From the NCBI GenBank assembly GCA_014529385.2, contig CM043959.1:49793122-49857121 (forward strand): a DNA stretch of 64,000 nt. The letters run 5' to 3'. How positions within the stretch are numbered: the stretch's first letter is position 1; each line of letters opens with the position of its first letter. The position numbers were made by a program, and so were the translations under genes. Of this stretch, positions 45,273 to 55,989 are shown in pieces. A model generated the notes under the pieces. It was not told the origin of the DNA, ran no database searches, and worked only from the letters and a program-made list of their open reading frames with translations. Origin of the DNA: Adiantum capillus-veneris (lineage: Eukaryota; Streptophyta; Polypodiopsida; Polypodiales; Pteridaceae).

Positions 45273-46260
45273 TTGGGTTCTTGCACGTGTGTTCAAAGCG
45301 GTTCTCAAAGCATTGAAACTTGGGTAGCCATGGCTTTCTCTTATCCGGAGTTTCATGGAAGAAGTGATGAAGATGTGGAAGAATTTTTGGAAAAGATGGA
45401 GGTTGCCTGCATTAGCAACGAGATTCATGACCCTGCGCAGATGTTACGCCTTCTCCAAATTTGTTTGAAGAGGGATGCACGAGTTTGGTCTAAATAATTT
45501 GAAGAGGAGTTGCGTGTGGCTGATCCAACTGTACGGTTGAGTTGGGATAATCTACGACATGGGTTGGAAGTGGAGTTTGTGAAGATAGAAGATCCTGACA
45601 AAGTGTGGCAAGAAGTACAGGCTTTGGTGCAAAAGGAAGGTGAGCCAAGAGATGCGTACATACGTAAGTTTTCATTGGCATGGGAGCGAATGTGCAAGGC
45701 CTTAGCACCACAGGTACCCCTGCCTGACATGATGAAGAAGGACAGGTTCTTGGCTAGTCTTTGGGAGAATATACGTTGGAGAGTGGAGCTAAAGAAGCCT
45801 AGGACATATGAAGATGCACTAGAGGTATCAAGGAACAAAGAGTGGAAGTTGAGGAAAATGAGCCAGTTAGGGGTGGAGTCTTTGCCCATGAGGTCTGAAT
45901 TTCAGCCTATAGAGTCTTTACAAGGTCGCATGTCAGGGGTTCATCACAAACCAGTGGTTCCTGTTACTACTCAGGTTATGACAGCAGTGGTCCTACAGCA
46001 CTGCAAGATGATGGGCTAAGGCAAGACATGAGGCAAATGGTAGATTTGATGAAGAATCTCAGCCTAAACATGCTAGGTCAAGTGGGAAATAATCGAGGTC
46101 AAGGGAGGTTTGCAAATCAGCCAGGAGGTGAAGAAAGGCCTAGGAATGGTGTTGGACAAAGCAATGGTAGGTTTTGGAGGCAGACACCCACATGTTATAA
46201 TTGTGGATAGTTGGGTCACATCAGCCCGCAATGTGATAAGCCACCAAGGATGGGGGGAGA
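45273..46260 (+). pseudogene. Gag of element G
   Basis: The gag domain is read from MAFSYPEFHGRSDEDVEEFL (Met near 45330), with LRLLQICLKRDARVWSK, RLSWDNLRHGLEVEFVKIED and RDAYIRKFSLAWERMCKAL. TAA 45495-45497 interrupts it in frame. Near 45970 the frame changes. The remainder (MRQMVDLMKNLSLNMLGQVG) ends in a CCHC knuckle at about 46192-46233: CYNCG, then TAG 46208-46210, then LGHISPQC. The knuckle is complete in sequence except for that stop inside it. Confidence 0.85.
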
Positions 46261-47119
46261 CATGTATCCATTGCCAAGACAGGTGCTAACTAGGTCAAAT
46301 GATTATGGCATCGAAATTAAGGGAGACGAAGGAACCAGTGGACTGACCCAGGAGGAAAAGGAAAAGACAAAATTGCTAAGTGTAGTCACCTTGGAGAAGG
46401 CATCAAAGCTAGAAGATACATTAGTGATGCCTATTGGGAAGAGGACCATAGAGGATAAGGAAGGAAGAAGTGCCCCATGTCCTAGTAAGAATAAAGGAAA
46501 GAGCGATGAAGGCGAGGATGTCAAGGCCAAGAGGAAAAGGAGAGCTCGTCGAAAGTTTCATGTTTCAAATTTTCCACTAAGGGATGGGCAATTAAGCTAT
46601 GACTTGAGGGAGGATCTGACGAGCAGGAAGGCAGATGTTACTTTTGGGCAGCTTATAGAGATGGTGCCTAAGCTAAAGCAACAGTGGAAAAGGATGGTTA
46701 ACCCAATGGAGAAAGAGCCAGAGAGAGATTCAGTAAAGGTGTTGGCAATGGATGAGTTACCAGACATTTGTCCAATAGTAGATGTGTGGCATAAAAGGAA
46801 AAATTTGGGACAAGGTTATGTGGATGGCGGAGCCCAAATATGCGTCATAACACACTCATGCGTTGAGAAGATGGGTCTCACAGTGGCTGGGGTGTCAGGT
46901 TTTCGGATCAGATTGGCAAACCATCAAAAAGTAAAATGCTTGGGTGTTGTAAAGAGCTTAGAAGTGGAGGCATATGATGCAAAGGCAGTGGTTGATTTTC
47001 ATGTGAGGCCAGCAGGTCTGGGAGCATATCCTATTGTACTGAGCAGACCATGGTTACGTGCAGTGGGAGCTGTTCAAGATTGGCGACATGGTACGATTAG
47101 CCTCTATGGAAAGACATAA
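46211..47119 (+). pseudogene. Linker and aspartic protease of element G
   Basis: A Lys/Arg/Glu-rich linker is followed by a retropepsin-like domain from about 46800: GYVDGGAQICVITHSCVEKM (active-site D-G-G), IRLANHQKVKCLGVVKS, and the closing YPIVLSRPWLRAVGAVQDW. It is in the same frame as the knuckle upstream and RT downstream; TAA 47117-47119 separates it from RT. Confidence 0.85.
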
Positions 47120-47137
47120 ACCAAGAAGCTTTATAAT

Positions 47138-48760
47138 ATGGACACAAGGAAACGATTAGAGGAGCTTTATGAAGATGAGGATGAGTCTAGTGATGAAGAC
47201 TCTTCCACGGTGACAGATGAGGACAGTGATAGCACTACCAGCAGTGATGAGGATGCTGATGTTGCATTTCTTTTGATGGAAAAAGAAATACAGGAGTTTG
47301 GTTTAGTTGCATTTGCGAATGAGGTTGAAGATGAAAGTGAAGGGCCTTATGAAGTGATTGAAGGGCTAATGAAAACCAAGGTTGAGTTGTCAAAGAAGCA
47401 GGAATTGATGACACAAATGATCAGTGAAGACCTCTCAGCTATGGAGAAGGATATATATTTGCATATGCTGGCTAGTTTTCCTGATTTGTTCATTACTTCA
47501 TATGAAGAGATTAGAGGGTTCAAGGGTGAAGAGATGCATATAGAGCTGAAAGAAGGTTCTAAGCCAGTGCGGCAAAGGCTAAGAAGGATGGGTCAAGAGC
47601 AAATGGAAGCCTTGCGAGAAGAGGTGGACAAGTTGTTGAAGGCAGGGTTCATAGTCCCTGTGGAGACCACAGAATGGTTGAGTCCAGTAGTAGTCAGTCC
47701 AAAGAAGGATGGGAAGTGGAGAATTTGTGTAGATTTTAAACCCTTAAACGCAGTCACTAAGAAGAACCCATATCCTCTTCCATTCATCGATCAGATCTTG
47801 GATTGAGTGGCAGGTTATGAGAGGTACAGTATGTGTGATGGTTTTTCAGGCTATTTTCAATTGAAGATTTCTCTTAAAGACCGCACAAAGACAACTTTTA
47901 TTACGCCATGGGGCTGCTATTGCTACACAGTATTGCCATTTGGGTTGTCAAATGGACCTTCCTTCTATCAAGAGAGAGAAAATTGGTTGTTGGAACCATT
48001 CGTTGGTAGTTGTGTTAAAGCTTTTATGGATGACTTCTGTGTCTATAGTAGTAGGGCTGAACACCATGAGAAGCTGCAGATGGTATTGGCTCGATATGAT
48101 GAATGTGGAGGACAACTAAATCCAAAGAAATGTCATCTAGCACAGCCAAGGGTGAAGTTATTGAGCCATATGGTGTCAGAAAATGGCATTGAGGCTAATC
48201 CAGATAAGGTTAAGTCTATTATTCTTCTTCCATCACCTACGAGTACGAAGCAATTGGAAACCTTTATACACAAAGTGAAGTACATGGCAAGTTTTATTCC
48301 ATTGTCTTCTCAGATTCTTTATCCATTACAACAAGTGTCAAAGCATGATCCATTGCAATGGGATGAAAAGTGTGAAGAAGTGTTTCAAGAGGTGAAAGAG
48401 GTGTTAGGGGGTTTGTCAGCCATGCAGGCTCTTGATTGGGAGAAAGTTTTTTATGTAAATCCCTCAGTAGGGGATGATGCCTTTGGAGCCATGCTATTGC
48501 AAAAGGGGAAGGGCAGCCATTATATGAGGCCAGTGTATTGTGCAAGCCGAGTGAAGTTGGTAGCGGAGAGAAAGTTATCGGAAGTAGAGCTAGTGAAGGC
48601 CAGTGCAATATTTGCTTGTCGATAATTTCGTCATTACTTTCTACCACGGCCTTTTGTTTTCTTGACGAGTTATACCTTTTTGCCACAGTTAATTAATGGT
48701 ACTAACATGTCAAATGTGGTGAAGAAATGGGTAATTGAGCTGCAAGAGTTTGAGTTCTCT
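47138..48760 (+). pseudogene. Reverse transcriptase and first RNase H of element G
   Basis: After an acidic Ser/Asp/Glu stretch, RT motifs follow: RQRLRRMGQEQMEALREEVD, WLSPVVVSPKKDGKWRICVD, LNAVTKKNPYPLPFIDQILD, TGA 47804-47806, then FSGYFQLKISLKDRTKTTFI, CYTVLPFGLSNGPSFYQ and the catalytic AFMDDFCVY. The gypsy RNase H begins at DWEKVFYVNPSVGDDAFGAM, where the first catalytic Asp reads Asn. It continues past TAA 48623-48625 (FRHYFLPRPFVFLTSY). Loss of that Asp suggests this RNase H is inactive; the second domain would have to supply the activity. Confidence 0.9.
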
Positions 48761-49663
48761 TTTCTAGTGGAAGATAGTACAAGGGCTACCCTAGCTGATT
48801 TGTTGACCTACAAGCAGAATCCCCTTATTGTTAAGGAAGAGGTGGTGAGAAAGGTAGTTGAAGAAGTGCCACATATCAACAATGCACATGTGTTGTTCTT
48901 TGATGGTTCATACAGAAAGAGCCACGATGCAGCTTCAGGGGGTATAGCACTTTATGATCCAGAGGGGAAGCTAGTATGCAAGAGAGGGTTCAAACTGGAT
49001 GCTCATAGTAACAATGAGGCTGAATATGCTACTCTGGAAGCCGGATTACACATTTGTTTGAAGCATGGGGTTGGAAGGTTGAGCATAAAAGGTGATGCCT
49101 TGTTAGTGGTGAAGCAAGTGTTGGCTGTGTGGAAGAGCAAGAACACCTCATTGAAGGAAACGTGCTTCAGAATTAAAGGCCTGTTAAAAAAGTTCGAAGC
49201 ATGGAGCATCAGTCACATTGAACGTGCTCTAAATGGAGAGGCACATGAAGCAGCTCAAGGCATGATTGGGGAGCTATTTGTGTTGAGGACCACTTTACCT
49301 CTTTATCATGGCCGGGAAAGTTTGGCTGAAGAAGAGGAGTTTTTGCTAACAGGAATCATTCCAAAGGAGATTCAGAAGTCTAAGAAGTATGGCTTTGTAC
49401 GTAGAGCATACAGGTACAAATTGATTGGTGATGTCTTATACATGGAAGGGGCTGATCTCGTGTTGAGACATGTACCTTGGCGGGAGGAGCTTTACAGAGT
49501 GTTGGAAGAGAATCATGAAGGCGCATGTGGTGGCCATTTTGCTCTAAAGATCACCTTGCATAAGATTTTGCAAGAGGGGTATGTATGGACTAGTTTGCAC
49601 AAGATGTTCACCATTGTTGTAGGTCTTGCAATAGGTGTCAAGCATTTGGGAAGAGAGTGTTGA
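48662..49663 (+). pseudogene. Second (archaeal-type) RNase H and integrase zinc finger of element G
   Basis: From about 48880 the sequence reads VLFFDGSYRKSHDAASGGIA, NNEAEYATLEAGLHICLKHG, IKGDALLVVKQVLAVW and HIERALNGEAHEAAQG. This is the RVT_3 / archaeal-like RNase H fold, with acidic residues at the first three positions; the fourth, usually in A-D-x-L-A, reads His. Plant Tat-type gypsy elements are known to carry such an extra domain between RNase H and integrase. An integrase N-terminal region follows (LRHVPWREELYRVLEENHEG, GGHFALKITLHKI). A frame change near 49610-49640 splits the zinc finger. Confidence 0.85.
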
Positions 49664-50678
49664 AGCCAGAGCTACGAAAAACCATTATGGAGTTTGATGT
49701 GTTTGAAAAGTGGGGGATTGATGCAATAGGCCCGTTACCTATCACAAGCAGGGGCAAAAGCTATATTTTGACGGCAGTGGACTATCTTTCTAGATGGGCA
49801 GAGGCTATAGCAGTAAAACAGATCACTGCAAAGGATGTGGAAAAATTTGTGTATGATGAAATATGTTGCAAGTTTGGGGTGCCACTGGAGCTACTTTTAG
49901 ATAAGGGCCTGGCTTTCGAGCTAAACTGCTAGATTTTTTATGTGCAAAGATGAAGATTAGGCACCAGCATACCACTCCTTATTACCCACAGTGTAATGGC
50001 TTAAATGAAAGATTCAATGGTGAGTTGGTACAGATTCTTTCGAAAGTGACAGAGCACCAAGGAAAGAATTGGGATTTGGAATTGCCTAGTGCATTATGGG
50101 CTTACCGTACTTCGGTGAAGACAGGTACAGGGTTTACTCCATTTCATTTGGTGTATGGAAAAGAAGCACTATTGCCTGTGGAAGTAGAGTTGCCTGCGGT
50201 CAAGATGTTAGAGAAGTTGCTTGGGCCGCCTAGTGATGCATTCGAAGAGAGGCTCTTACAGCTACAAGAGGTTCAGTTGGATAGGATGAGTGCATTGGAA
50301 CATTATGGGCAGATGCAAGATAGGGCTTTGGCAAAGATAAATGAAAAGGTCAAAAGTAAGGGTATCAAGAAGCATGAATTGGTTTTGCGCTACAACAGTA
50401 AGCAGGACAACACCTTCCAAAAGAAGTTTCAAATTAAGTGGGAAGGCCCTTTCAAGGTAGTGGAGTGTTTTCCAAATGGCACATATCAGCTGGCTAACCT
50501 GGAAGGTGTTCTACATAAGTCAAGGGTAAATGGATTGCGTCTTAAATTGTATCATGCTAGATTGATGATGGTGGAGCAAGATGAGCTGTCTGTGGAGCAA
50601 TCAATGTTGGTGAAGGATGAGGAGACCCGTGATGCGGCGAGTCTCATATCTCTCTTTGCTGCTGCTGATCATGAATGA
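49657..50678 (+). pseudogene. Integrase core and C-terminus of element G
   Basis: 49657-49932 has FEKWGIDAIGPLPITSRGKS (first Asp), DYLSRWAEAIAVKQITA and LELLLDKGLAFE (second Asp). After a stop and frame change, 49950-50678 has RHQHTTPYYPQCNGLNERFN (catalytic Glu), LPSALWAYRTSVKTGTGFTP and a C-terminal RYNSKQDNTFQKKFQIKWEG, VVECFPNGTYQLANLEG block. No chromodomain is visible. The polypurine tract AGGGGATGGG follows at 50690-50699. Confidence 0.9.
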
Positions 50679-50689
50679 TCTAGTAGGCT

Positions 50690-50699
50690 AGGGGATGGG
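50690..50699 (+). promoter_or_regulatory. Polypurine tract of element G
   Basis: AGGGGATGGG, seven bases before the 3' LTR start TGTCAGG. Confidence 0.75.
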
Positions 50700-50706
50700 C
50701 AAATTA

Positions 50707-51959
50707 TGTCAGGAGTTTTTTTGAGCAAGGGATTGCGCATATGTACATACACATGCATGGTGCATCGAATAAAGGATTGCCCATTTTCCAGAGCCAGGTG
50801 GTTACGTGGGCCCCACATGTGTACAGGTAGGACAGGGTGTACATAGTGCATCGATTTTCACTATTACCAGTACCACTGTGTTTTCTCTACAATAAGGAGG
50901 AGTTGGTAGTGCGTAAAACTTCTCGAGGAAGCTATCCGCGGGCCGAAGACATGAGGTAAGCAGGTACGTCAGATGGCATCGAGTGGCGTCAGGAGGTCGA
51001 ACGGGGTCAATACTTGCACACGGAGAAGTATGGACACGACGTGGGTGTTTTCTTGTGATAATTATGCAGAATGGTCATCATGAGGACCACTTTTTGGGGC
51101 CACTTCACGTGGTCCCGGGATGCATTATTTGGAAAAACTGAGTGCCAGGTGTGCGGATGATGCAAAAAGTTGACAACTATGCACTGCGAGGTCAGTGTTT
51201 GGCCTGTTTGGGGTCCGTTTGAGGTCATCTAAAAGGCCAAGGGTGCCCAAATAATAAAGCTAAGTGTAGGAACTGAAAAAACAGAGAGAAGACCAGGAAA
51301 AACGTGGAGAAGAGAGGAGGAACAGCTGCAGGTGTGTTTTTGCTCATTTTGGAGCTTGTTTTGGCCGTAAACTGCTCATCCAAGGTCGGATTTGAGCACT
51401 TTGACATTGTAGACTGGGGTTTTGGGCCGTTTCGGACGCGATGGCGTTGTCCATTTTGCCAAATTCCTCCCTCTTTTTCTGCTGTTTTGGCTGTGTAAGT
51501 TTCTCCTATGAGCGAAGTTTCAGCTCCAGTTTGTGATTCTATCTGGTATCTTTTAGCCATATTGTGTGAGTTGTTTGCCCCATTGGTGTTGGCCCAAGCT
51601 CATTTGTATCGAAACATAAAAAATTCTCCTCTTTTGAGCTGAATTTTTTGGGTGTGTGTGTGTCTGTGTGGAGTGGGCAAGTGGATAGTCTCTCTCCTCT
51701 CACTCCAAAGGTGTGTTCCCTGTCTCGGCCAGGTGTGTTGTGTAAGCCGAGTGGTGCCCCATAGTGTGTGTGTGTGTGTGTGTTTGTGTGGAGTGGGAAA
51801 GTGGATAGTCTCTCTCCTCTCACTCCAGAGGTGTGTTCCCTGTCTCGGCCAGGTGTGTTGTGTAAGCCGAGTGGTACCCCATAGTGTGTGTGTGTATCTT
51901 CCCAAGAGTGTGTGTCGGGTCGTTATAGAGGCGCTGTGTGTGTTTTCATCCCGCTCACA
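50707..51959 (+). repeat. 3' LTR of element G
   Basis: 1253 bp, TGTCAGGAG...CGCTCACA, clearly the partner of 43041-44308, with the same internal duplication (units near 51652 and 51772). Differences are scattered substitutions, GT-run length and a 17-base deletion near 51290. Confidence 0.95.
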
Positions 51960-52679
51960 GCGTCTTGATTTGTGTGTGGTAATAACTAATCACCCTCTCA
52001 TTTCTTGACTACCTATTGTGTGTTAGATTATGGTGTTGTATGCATGATTAGATTAGTGTGCAGATTAGGATTTGTGCATTCATTTTCCTAATCATAATCC
52101 TATGAGCCTGGGCGAGCTCATGATTAGGATGTGATTACAAGCATTGGTAGGGAATGCAACAAAGAGTAATTTTTGATTAGCATATGGTTTAAAATTTGTG
52201 AAACACTAATCCCTTTCATTAGTTCTCTCTTCTCTCTAATCTTGATGGACTCTCATGATTTCCTCACTCTTTTCTTACTCATTACTCTCACACAGTCACC
52301 CATGTGTGATGCTTCCATGCCCTAGCCAAGTTGCTACCATCCACGAATTGATGGTTTTGTTGATCTGTTGCTACAAGGGAGCTAGCAAATACCACTACAA
52401 ACCCCATGGGAGGTGGATGTGATGTTCGTGTCGATGGAAAGATGGAGGAACTTGATGCCTCCAATCCTGAAAACGTTCCAAAATCCTTTTCCTTTGGGCT
52501 CTACTCATTAGCTAGGTAAAATTTGCGTGGAACGATCATGCATAGTCTAAACAAGAGGGAGGAGGGGTATGCAATGCAAGTTGAGTTCACTTTTGAAGTT
52601 GCACTTAAGAACTTCAAGGCATGGTGTGCTCACTCAATTGCTTTTTACTTTATGGGAGGTTAAATGTCAACCCAAGGCC

Positions 52680-53627
52680 CATGGGAGTGGGCAAAAGTGG
52701 CAACTAATAACAGAGAAATGATTTGCTAGTTCACAACAGTGGGCAAAGGTTTCTATGGGGCAGTGTGTCTCAAAAAATAGTTCAATATTTGATTGTCAAA
52801 GGAGGAATTTGGGGGGCATCCCACTTTTCTTATGCCATGCCTTGGACCCAGGGGATTCACTCTATATACAAAACAAGACGCCACTTGCGAGCGGAAAACT
52901 TTGATAAAACCCCTATATAAAACTCATATTGGGGAATATGACCCCCCTTTCTATGCTTATACGGCAATCAATGAAGAAAACTATCATACCCCTATCTTAA
53001 ATTTAAAATCTAGGTCTCACATGATCTAATGGAGTAAAACTAGTCAAAGAGTGTGTAGCATAGTAACTGGCAATGTACCAAGGAACCACTTCTATTGATA
53101 ATTATATGTACCCTCAATGGGTCTTAGTTTGACTTTCAAACTATGTGCCCGATCAACTTGCACTCTGGCTACTCTCCAATTCCGACCCATCCAAAATTGG
53201 TGTAAATCAAACCCTTGACCTGCTCCAAATCAATCCTTATCTATGACCGTCTTGATGCAAAATTTATTGTGTGACCTGATAAAAAACTTTTCCAAAACTG
53301 GTGTAAATCAAACCCTTGACCTGCTCCAAATCAATCCTTATCTATGACCATCTTGATGCAAAATTTATTGTGTGACCTGATAAAAAACTTTCCCTAAATT
53401 CAGCCAGGTTCTAGTGCACATTGGTGACCAATCATTACAAGTAATCAACCTGGGTCGGGTTCCCCCCCCCCGCCCCAAATATGATACCCCCCTCTCTTAT
53501 TTTTCAACTTGGGAGATAAATTATTGGGGGCCTACCCCTAACTTATACGCTTATGTAACTTGTAAAAAAACCCCCCTCCCCTACACTTACGTGTTGTGGT
53601 AAGTTTTCCATGGTGAATCCCCCGGGG
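52680..53627. mobile_element. Unclassified insertion ending in a C/G-run repeat
   Basis: It separates the two halves of the DUF4283-like pseudogene, with GGCC at both junctions (near 52678 and 53626) as a possible short target duplication. Its right end is the C/G-run repeat 53461-53628. A partial copy of the same motif (AATATGACCCCCCTTTCTAT...) lies at 52936-52975. Inside is the 101-bp tandem duplication 53195-53396. It has no open reading frame of note. Class unknown. Confidence 0.4.
53195..53396. repeat. 101-bp tandem duplication
   Basis: Two near-identical units with a 101-base period (GTGTAAATCAAACCCTTGAC at 53200 and 53301). Confidence 0.9.
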
Positions 53628-53628
53628 C
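53461..53628 (+). repeat. C/G-run repeat, copy 2
   Basis: Same order of blocks as at 34352-34515: C11 run, ATACCCCCCTCTCTTA, ATTGGGGGCCTACCCCTA, TTATACGCTTATGT, AAAAAACCCCCCTCCC, end AATCCCCCGGGG. Confidence 0.65.
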
Positions 53629-54110
53629 CTTGGATGCCTCATTATTTCCCAAGAAAAGAGTTTATGGACTATTTCCTAGTTTGGGTTATGCTCAAGCACC
53701 TTCCTATGTGGCTCCAAAAACATGTGGACTCCATTGTTGCTAGCTGGGTCATGTGTTGCTCACCCCAAGTTAGAGCACGCTTGGATGTCAAGGTCTATTT
53801 ACTATGGAACATGAGTATGTCCATCTTGAGATATCTGGATCTTAATATTAGTAGATTGGGTGCCCTCCAGCAAGAGCTGGAATTTGCATCACTCCCCAAT
53901 GCCTATGACAATTGTTGCAAGATTGGTCATTATGCCTGAAAATGTCTCAAGGTAGAAATTGTTCACAATCAGATGGTCCGGACAACTTGGAAGAGAGTCA
54001 CGAGGGATGCCAAGCCACAAGATAAGGACAACAAGTTGGTCGATGGGGACAACAACCAGGAGTTGACTAGAGAGGAGGTGATGGAAGAGATTGTCATTGA
54101 CTGATACATG

Positions 54111-54735
54111 TCTCAAGAGGAGGTGATTAAAGAGACTAATTGCCCACTAGTTGAGATACATTAAAAACCCCTAGTCAACAAAAATCAAACTTGTGGGTGA
54201 GAAAGTCAAAGAGAGTGAGAGGCCGAATGAGAAGATGCAAGATAGACATGAGCTGGTTATAACTCTTTCATACTCATTCTGTGTGGTGCCTTTCTTGTCT
54301 TCTTGATTTTTGGTTAAGGAAATTGTAGAAGATTGCCTCTTTATCTTCTAGTTTTGTTTTGTTTTTAGATCTACTAGAGAGATCATCCTCAACATCTATC
54401 TCTAGAAGAAGATCGTTTTGTGAATCTTGGAATTCCTTGTCATTTTTGTTTCTCAAATCTTTGATAGAGATGTTGTCAGCTATGCGTTTGCACTCAATAG
54501 TTTCTTATGTATCTAGGTCCTTGGTCTTTGACTCAGTTTCCAAGATAAAACTCACAATTTGGAAGGGTACAATGTCATAGCCCTCTTCACACAGAATCTT
54601 CCTAGGGTCACTTCATTCACGCATACATCTAGATGAGCTAGTATCTAATTCCAACCAAAAGATTCAAACAAATCCTTTGGAAATTGCTCTAGAATGTAGT
54701 CTTTGTCTTGAACTAGTCTCTCTAAGATGTAATCT
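54111..54735. other. No recognisable gene
   Basis: Short open stretches exist on both strands (for example 54274-54456 minus, acidic/Lys-rich). None resembles a known family. Confidence 0.4.
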
Positions 54736-54738
54736 TTT

Positions 54739-54850
54739 TTGATTGATGATTACACACGATATACCACTAATTTTTTATTTAGAAAGAAATTCAAGGCCTT
54801 ACCTATTTTCAAAGAATTTCACAAGGCTACGGACTTCAAACTAGTGGTCG
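54739..54850 (+). pseudogene. Ty1/copia integrase fragment
   Basis: MIDDYTRYTTNFLFRKKFKA then LPIFKEFHKATDF matches the start of the copia integrase core (F-[IV]-D-D-Y-[ST]-R...K-S-E-x-x-x-x-F-K-x-F), including the catalytic Asp region. Only about 35 residues remain, and from about 54860 the sequence is gypsy element H. It is a scrap left by nested insertions. Confidence 0.55.
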
Positions 54851-54864
54851 CCTCAAGAAGATTT

Positions 54865-55565
54865 TCTAAACCATCAAGAATATTCTCACCAAGATTGTTC
54901 AGAAGGAGCACACAAGTGGGATATTAAGCTCTAAACTACTCTATGGACCTACAGGACAGCTTTTAAAGTCACCATTGAAATAACACCTTTCAGAATGGTG
55001 TATGGTACTGAAGCTGTAGTGCCTATTGGATTTATGATTCCCAGTCTCAGAATGGCGGTGGGATATGGATTAGATTTTACTCATAATTTTAAACAAAGAT
55101 TGGAGGAATTAGTGCAGTTGGAATGAGTTACGACAAAGAGCCATGCTAGAACAAGAGATTATTCAGCAACACAGAAAACAGTGGCCTGATAAAAGAATCA
55201 AGATTAGGGAGTTCTAGAAGGGAGACTTAGTTTTTCTTTATCAATCCAAATTGGGCCCTAAGAAACCAAATTTAAAGATAGCTTGGGCTGGTCCATATGA
55301 AATCCATTGGGTATTTTCCAATGGCATAGTGAGGTTGAAGCAATTATTTGGATTACTATTGTCAGGTGTTTATAATGGGTCCAAGATCAAGTTAGATTAT
55401 TCTAATGAAAAAGAGACCTCTAGAGGAGATGATACTAGTATTCTGGGTATTGATGACCAGGGACTTTCATACCCAACCATTCTAAATCTCTTCCATGTAC
55501 AACCATTACTAGAACCAGTGACAATGCCAATAAAGTCTCAGAGTGACAAACAAGGACAAAGCTAG
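54865..55565 (+). pseudogene. Integrase C-terminal part of element H
   Basis: Reading across frame changes gives KNILTKIVQKEHTSG, LWTYRTAFKVTIEITPFRMV, YGTEAVVPIGFMIPSLRM, then GPKKPNLKIAWAGPYEIHWV and FSNGIVRLKQLFG. The second block corresponds closely to LWSFRTAFKVTTGMTPFRLV in element E. The catalytic core is mostly missing. Numerous stops lie at 55130-55250. Confidence 0.8.
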
Positions 55566-55989
55566 GAGAGTTTTAGAGTCAGTACCAGTTCGTATCGGGA
55601 AAAGGGCCAATGGGTATGAATGTGATAATCATTAAAGGGACTATGGGACAAATTGGCCGATGCATGTGTGCCACGTCATTGATGGTGCACAAAAATCTAG
55701 GAACAGTAAGTAGTGGAGCTTTTATGGTGCATACGTGTACAATAGTAAGGCAGGCAGACATTCTTCCTCACAAGTCTCTTGCACGATGACTATCTGTTGT
55801 TACACACTCACCATCACCAAGCTTTGATAATTCTTCACTGCAACCAAAAACTTTCTCGTCTGAAGACTCTGTTGGTCCCTTTCTGTCCCTACCTGACACA
55901 CCTTGCTGCGGCTTTGAAGATACAAGTAAGTCTTTATCCTCTATAGATTTGTCATCTTCGTAGTGTATGGGTAGAAAGAAAGTGTCCAA

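Larger units (their letters stand above)
43041..51959 (+). mobile_element. Element G: complete Ty3/gypsy retrotransposon with two RNase H domains (Tat-like)
   Basis: LTRs at 43041-44308 and 50707-51959 are flanked by GCGT on both sides (43037-43040, 51960-51963; AGCGT if the terminal A is shared). Total 8919 bp. Order: LTR, primer site, gag, CCHC knuckle, protease, RT, RNase H, second archaeal-type RNase H, integrase, polypurine tract, LTR. The second RNase H is typical of the plant Tat lineage. From 46028 to about 49620 everything is in one frame, broken only by stops at 46208, 47117, 47804 and 48623. Other breaks are a stop at 45495 and frame changes near 45970, 49620 and 49930. Confidence 0.95.
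52411..54110 (+). pseudogene. LINE ORF1-like (DUF4283 / CCHC) protein, split by an insertion
   Basis: Left half 52411-52670 reads NPENVPKSFSFGLYSLA, TIMHSLNKREEGYAMQVEFT and NFKAWCAHSIAFYFMGG. Right half 53628-54110 reads PWMPHYFPRKEFMDYFLVWV, LKHLPMWLQKHVDSIVASWV and ELEFASLPNAYDNCCKIGHY. Together these follow the DUF4283 layout of plant LINE ORF1 proteins: '...YFMGG...PW.P.F......VWV.L..LP', then '.EFE.LP..C..C..IGH...C'. The zinc knuckle is damaged: the first Cys is Tyr and a TGA lies in it. About 0.95 kb at 52680-53627 interrupts the two halves. No ORF2 (endonuclease/RT) is found beside it. The family call is moderate. Confidence 0.5.

Noticed and set aside
2338..48625. Rescue of in-frame stops by U-to-C RNA editing, known in organelles of seed-free plants
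   Set aside because: Editing of that kind is established for organelle transcripts, not nuclear retroelements; mutation decay is the simpler reading.
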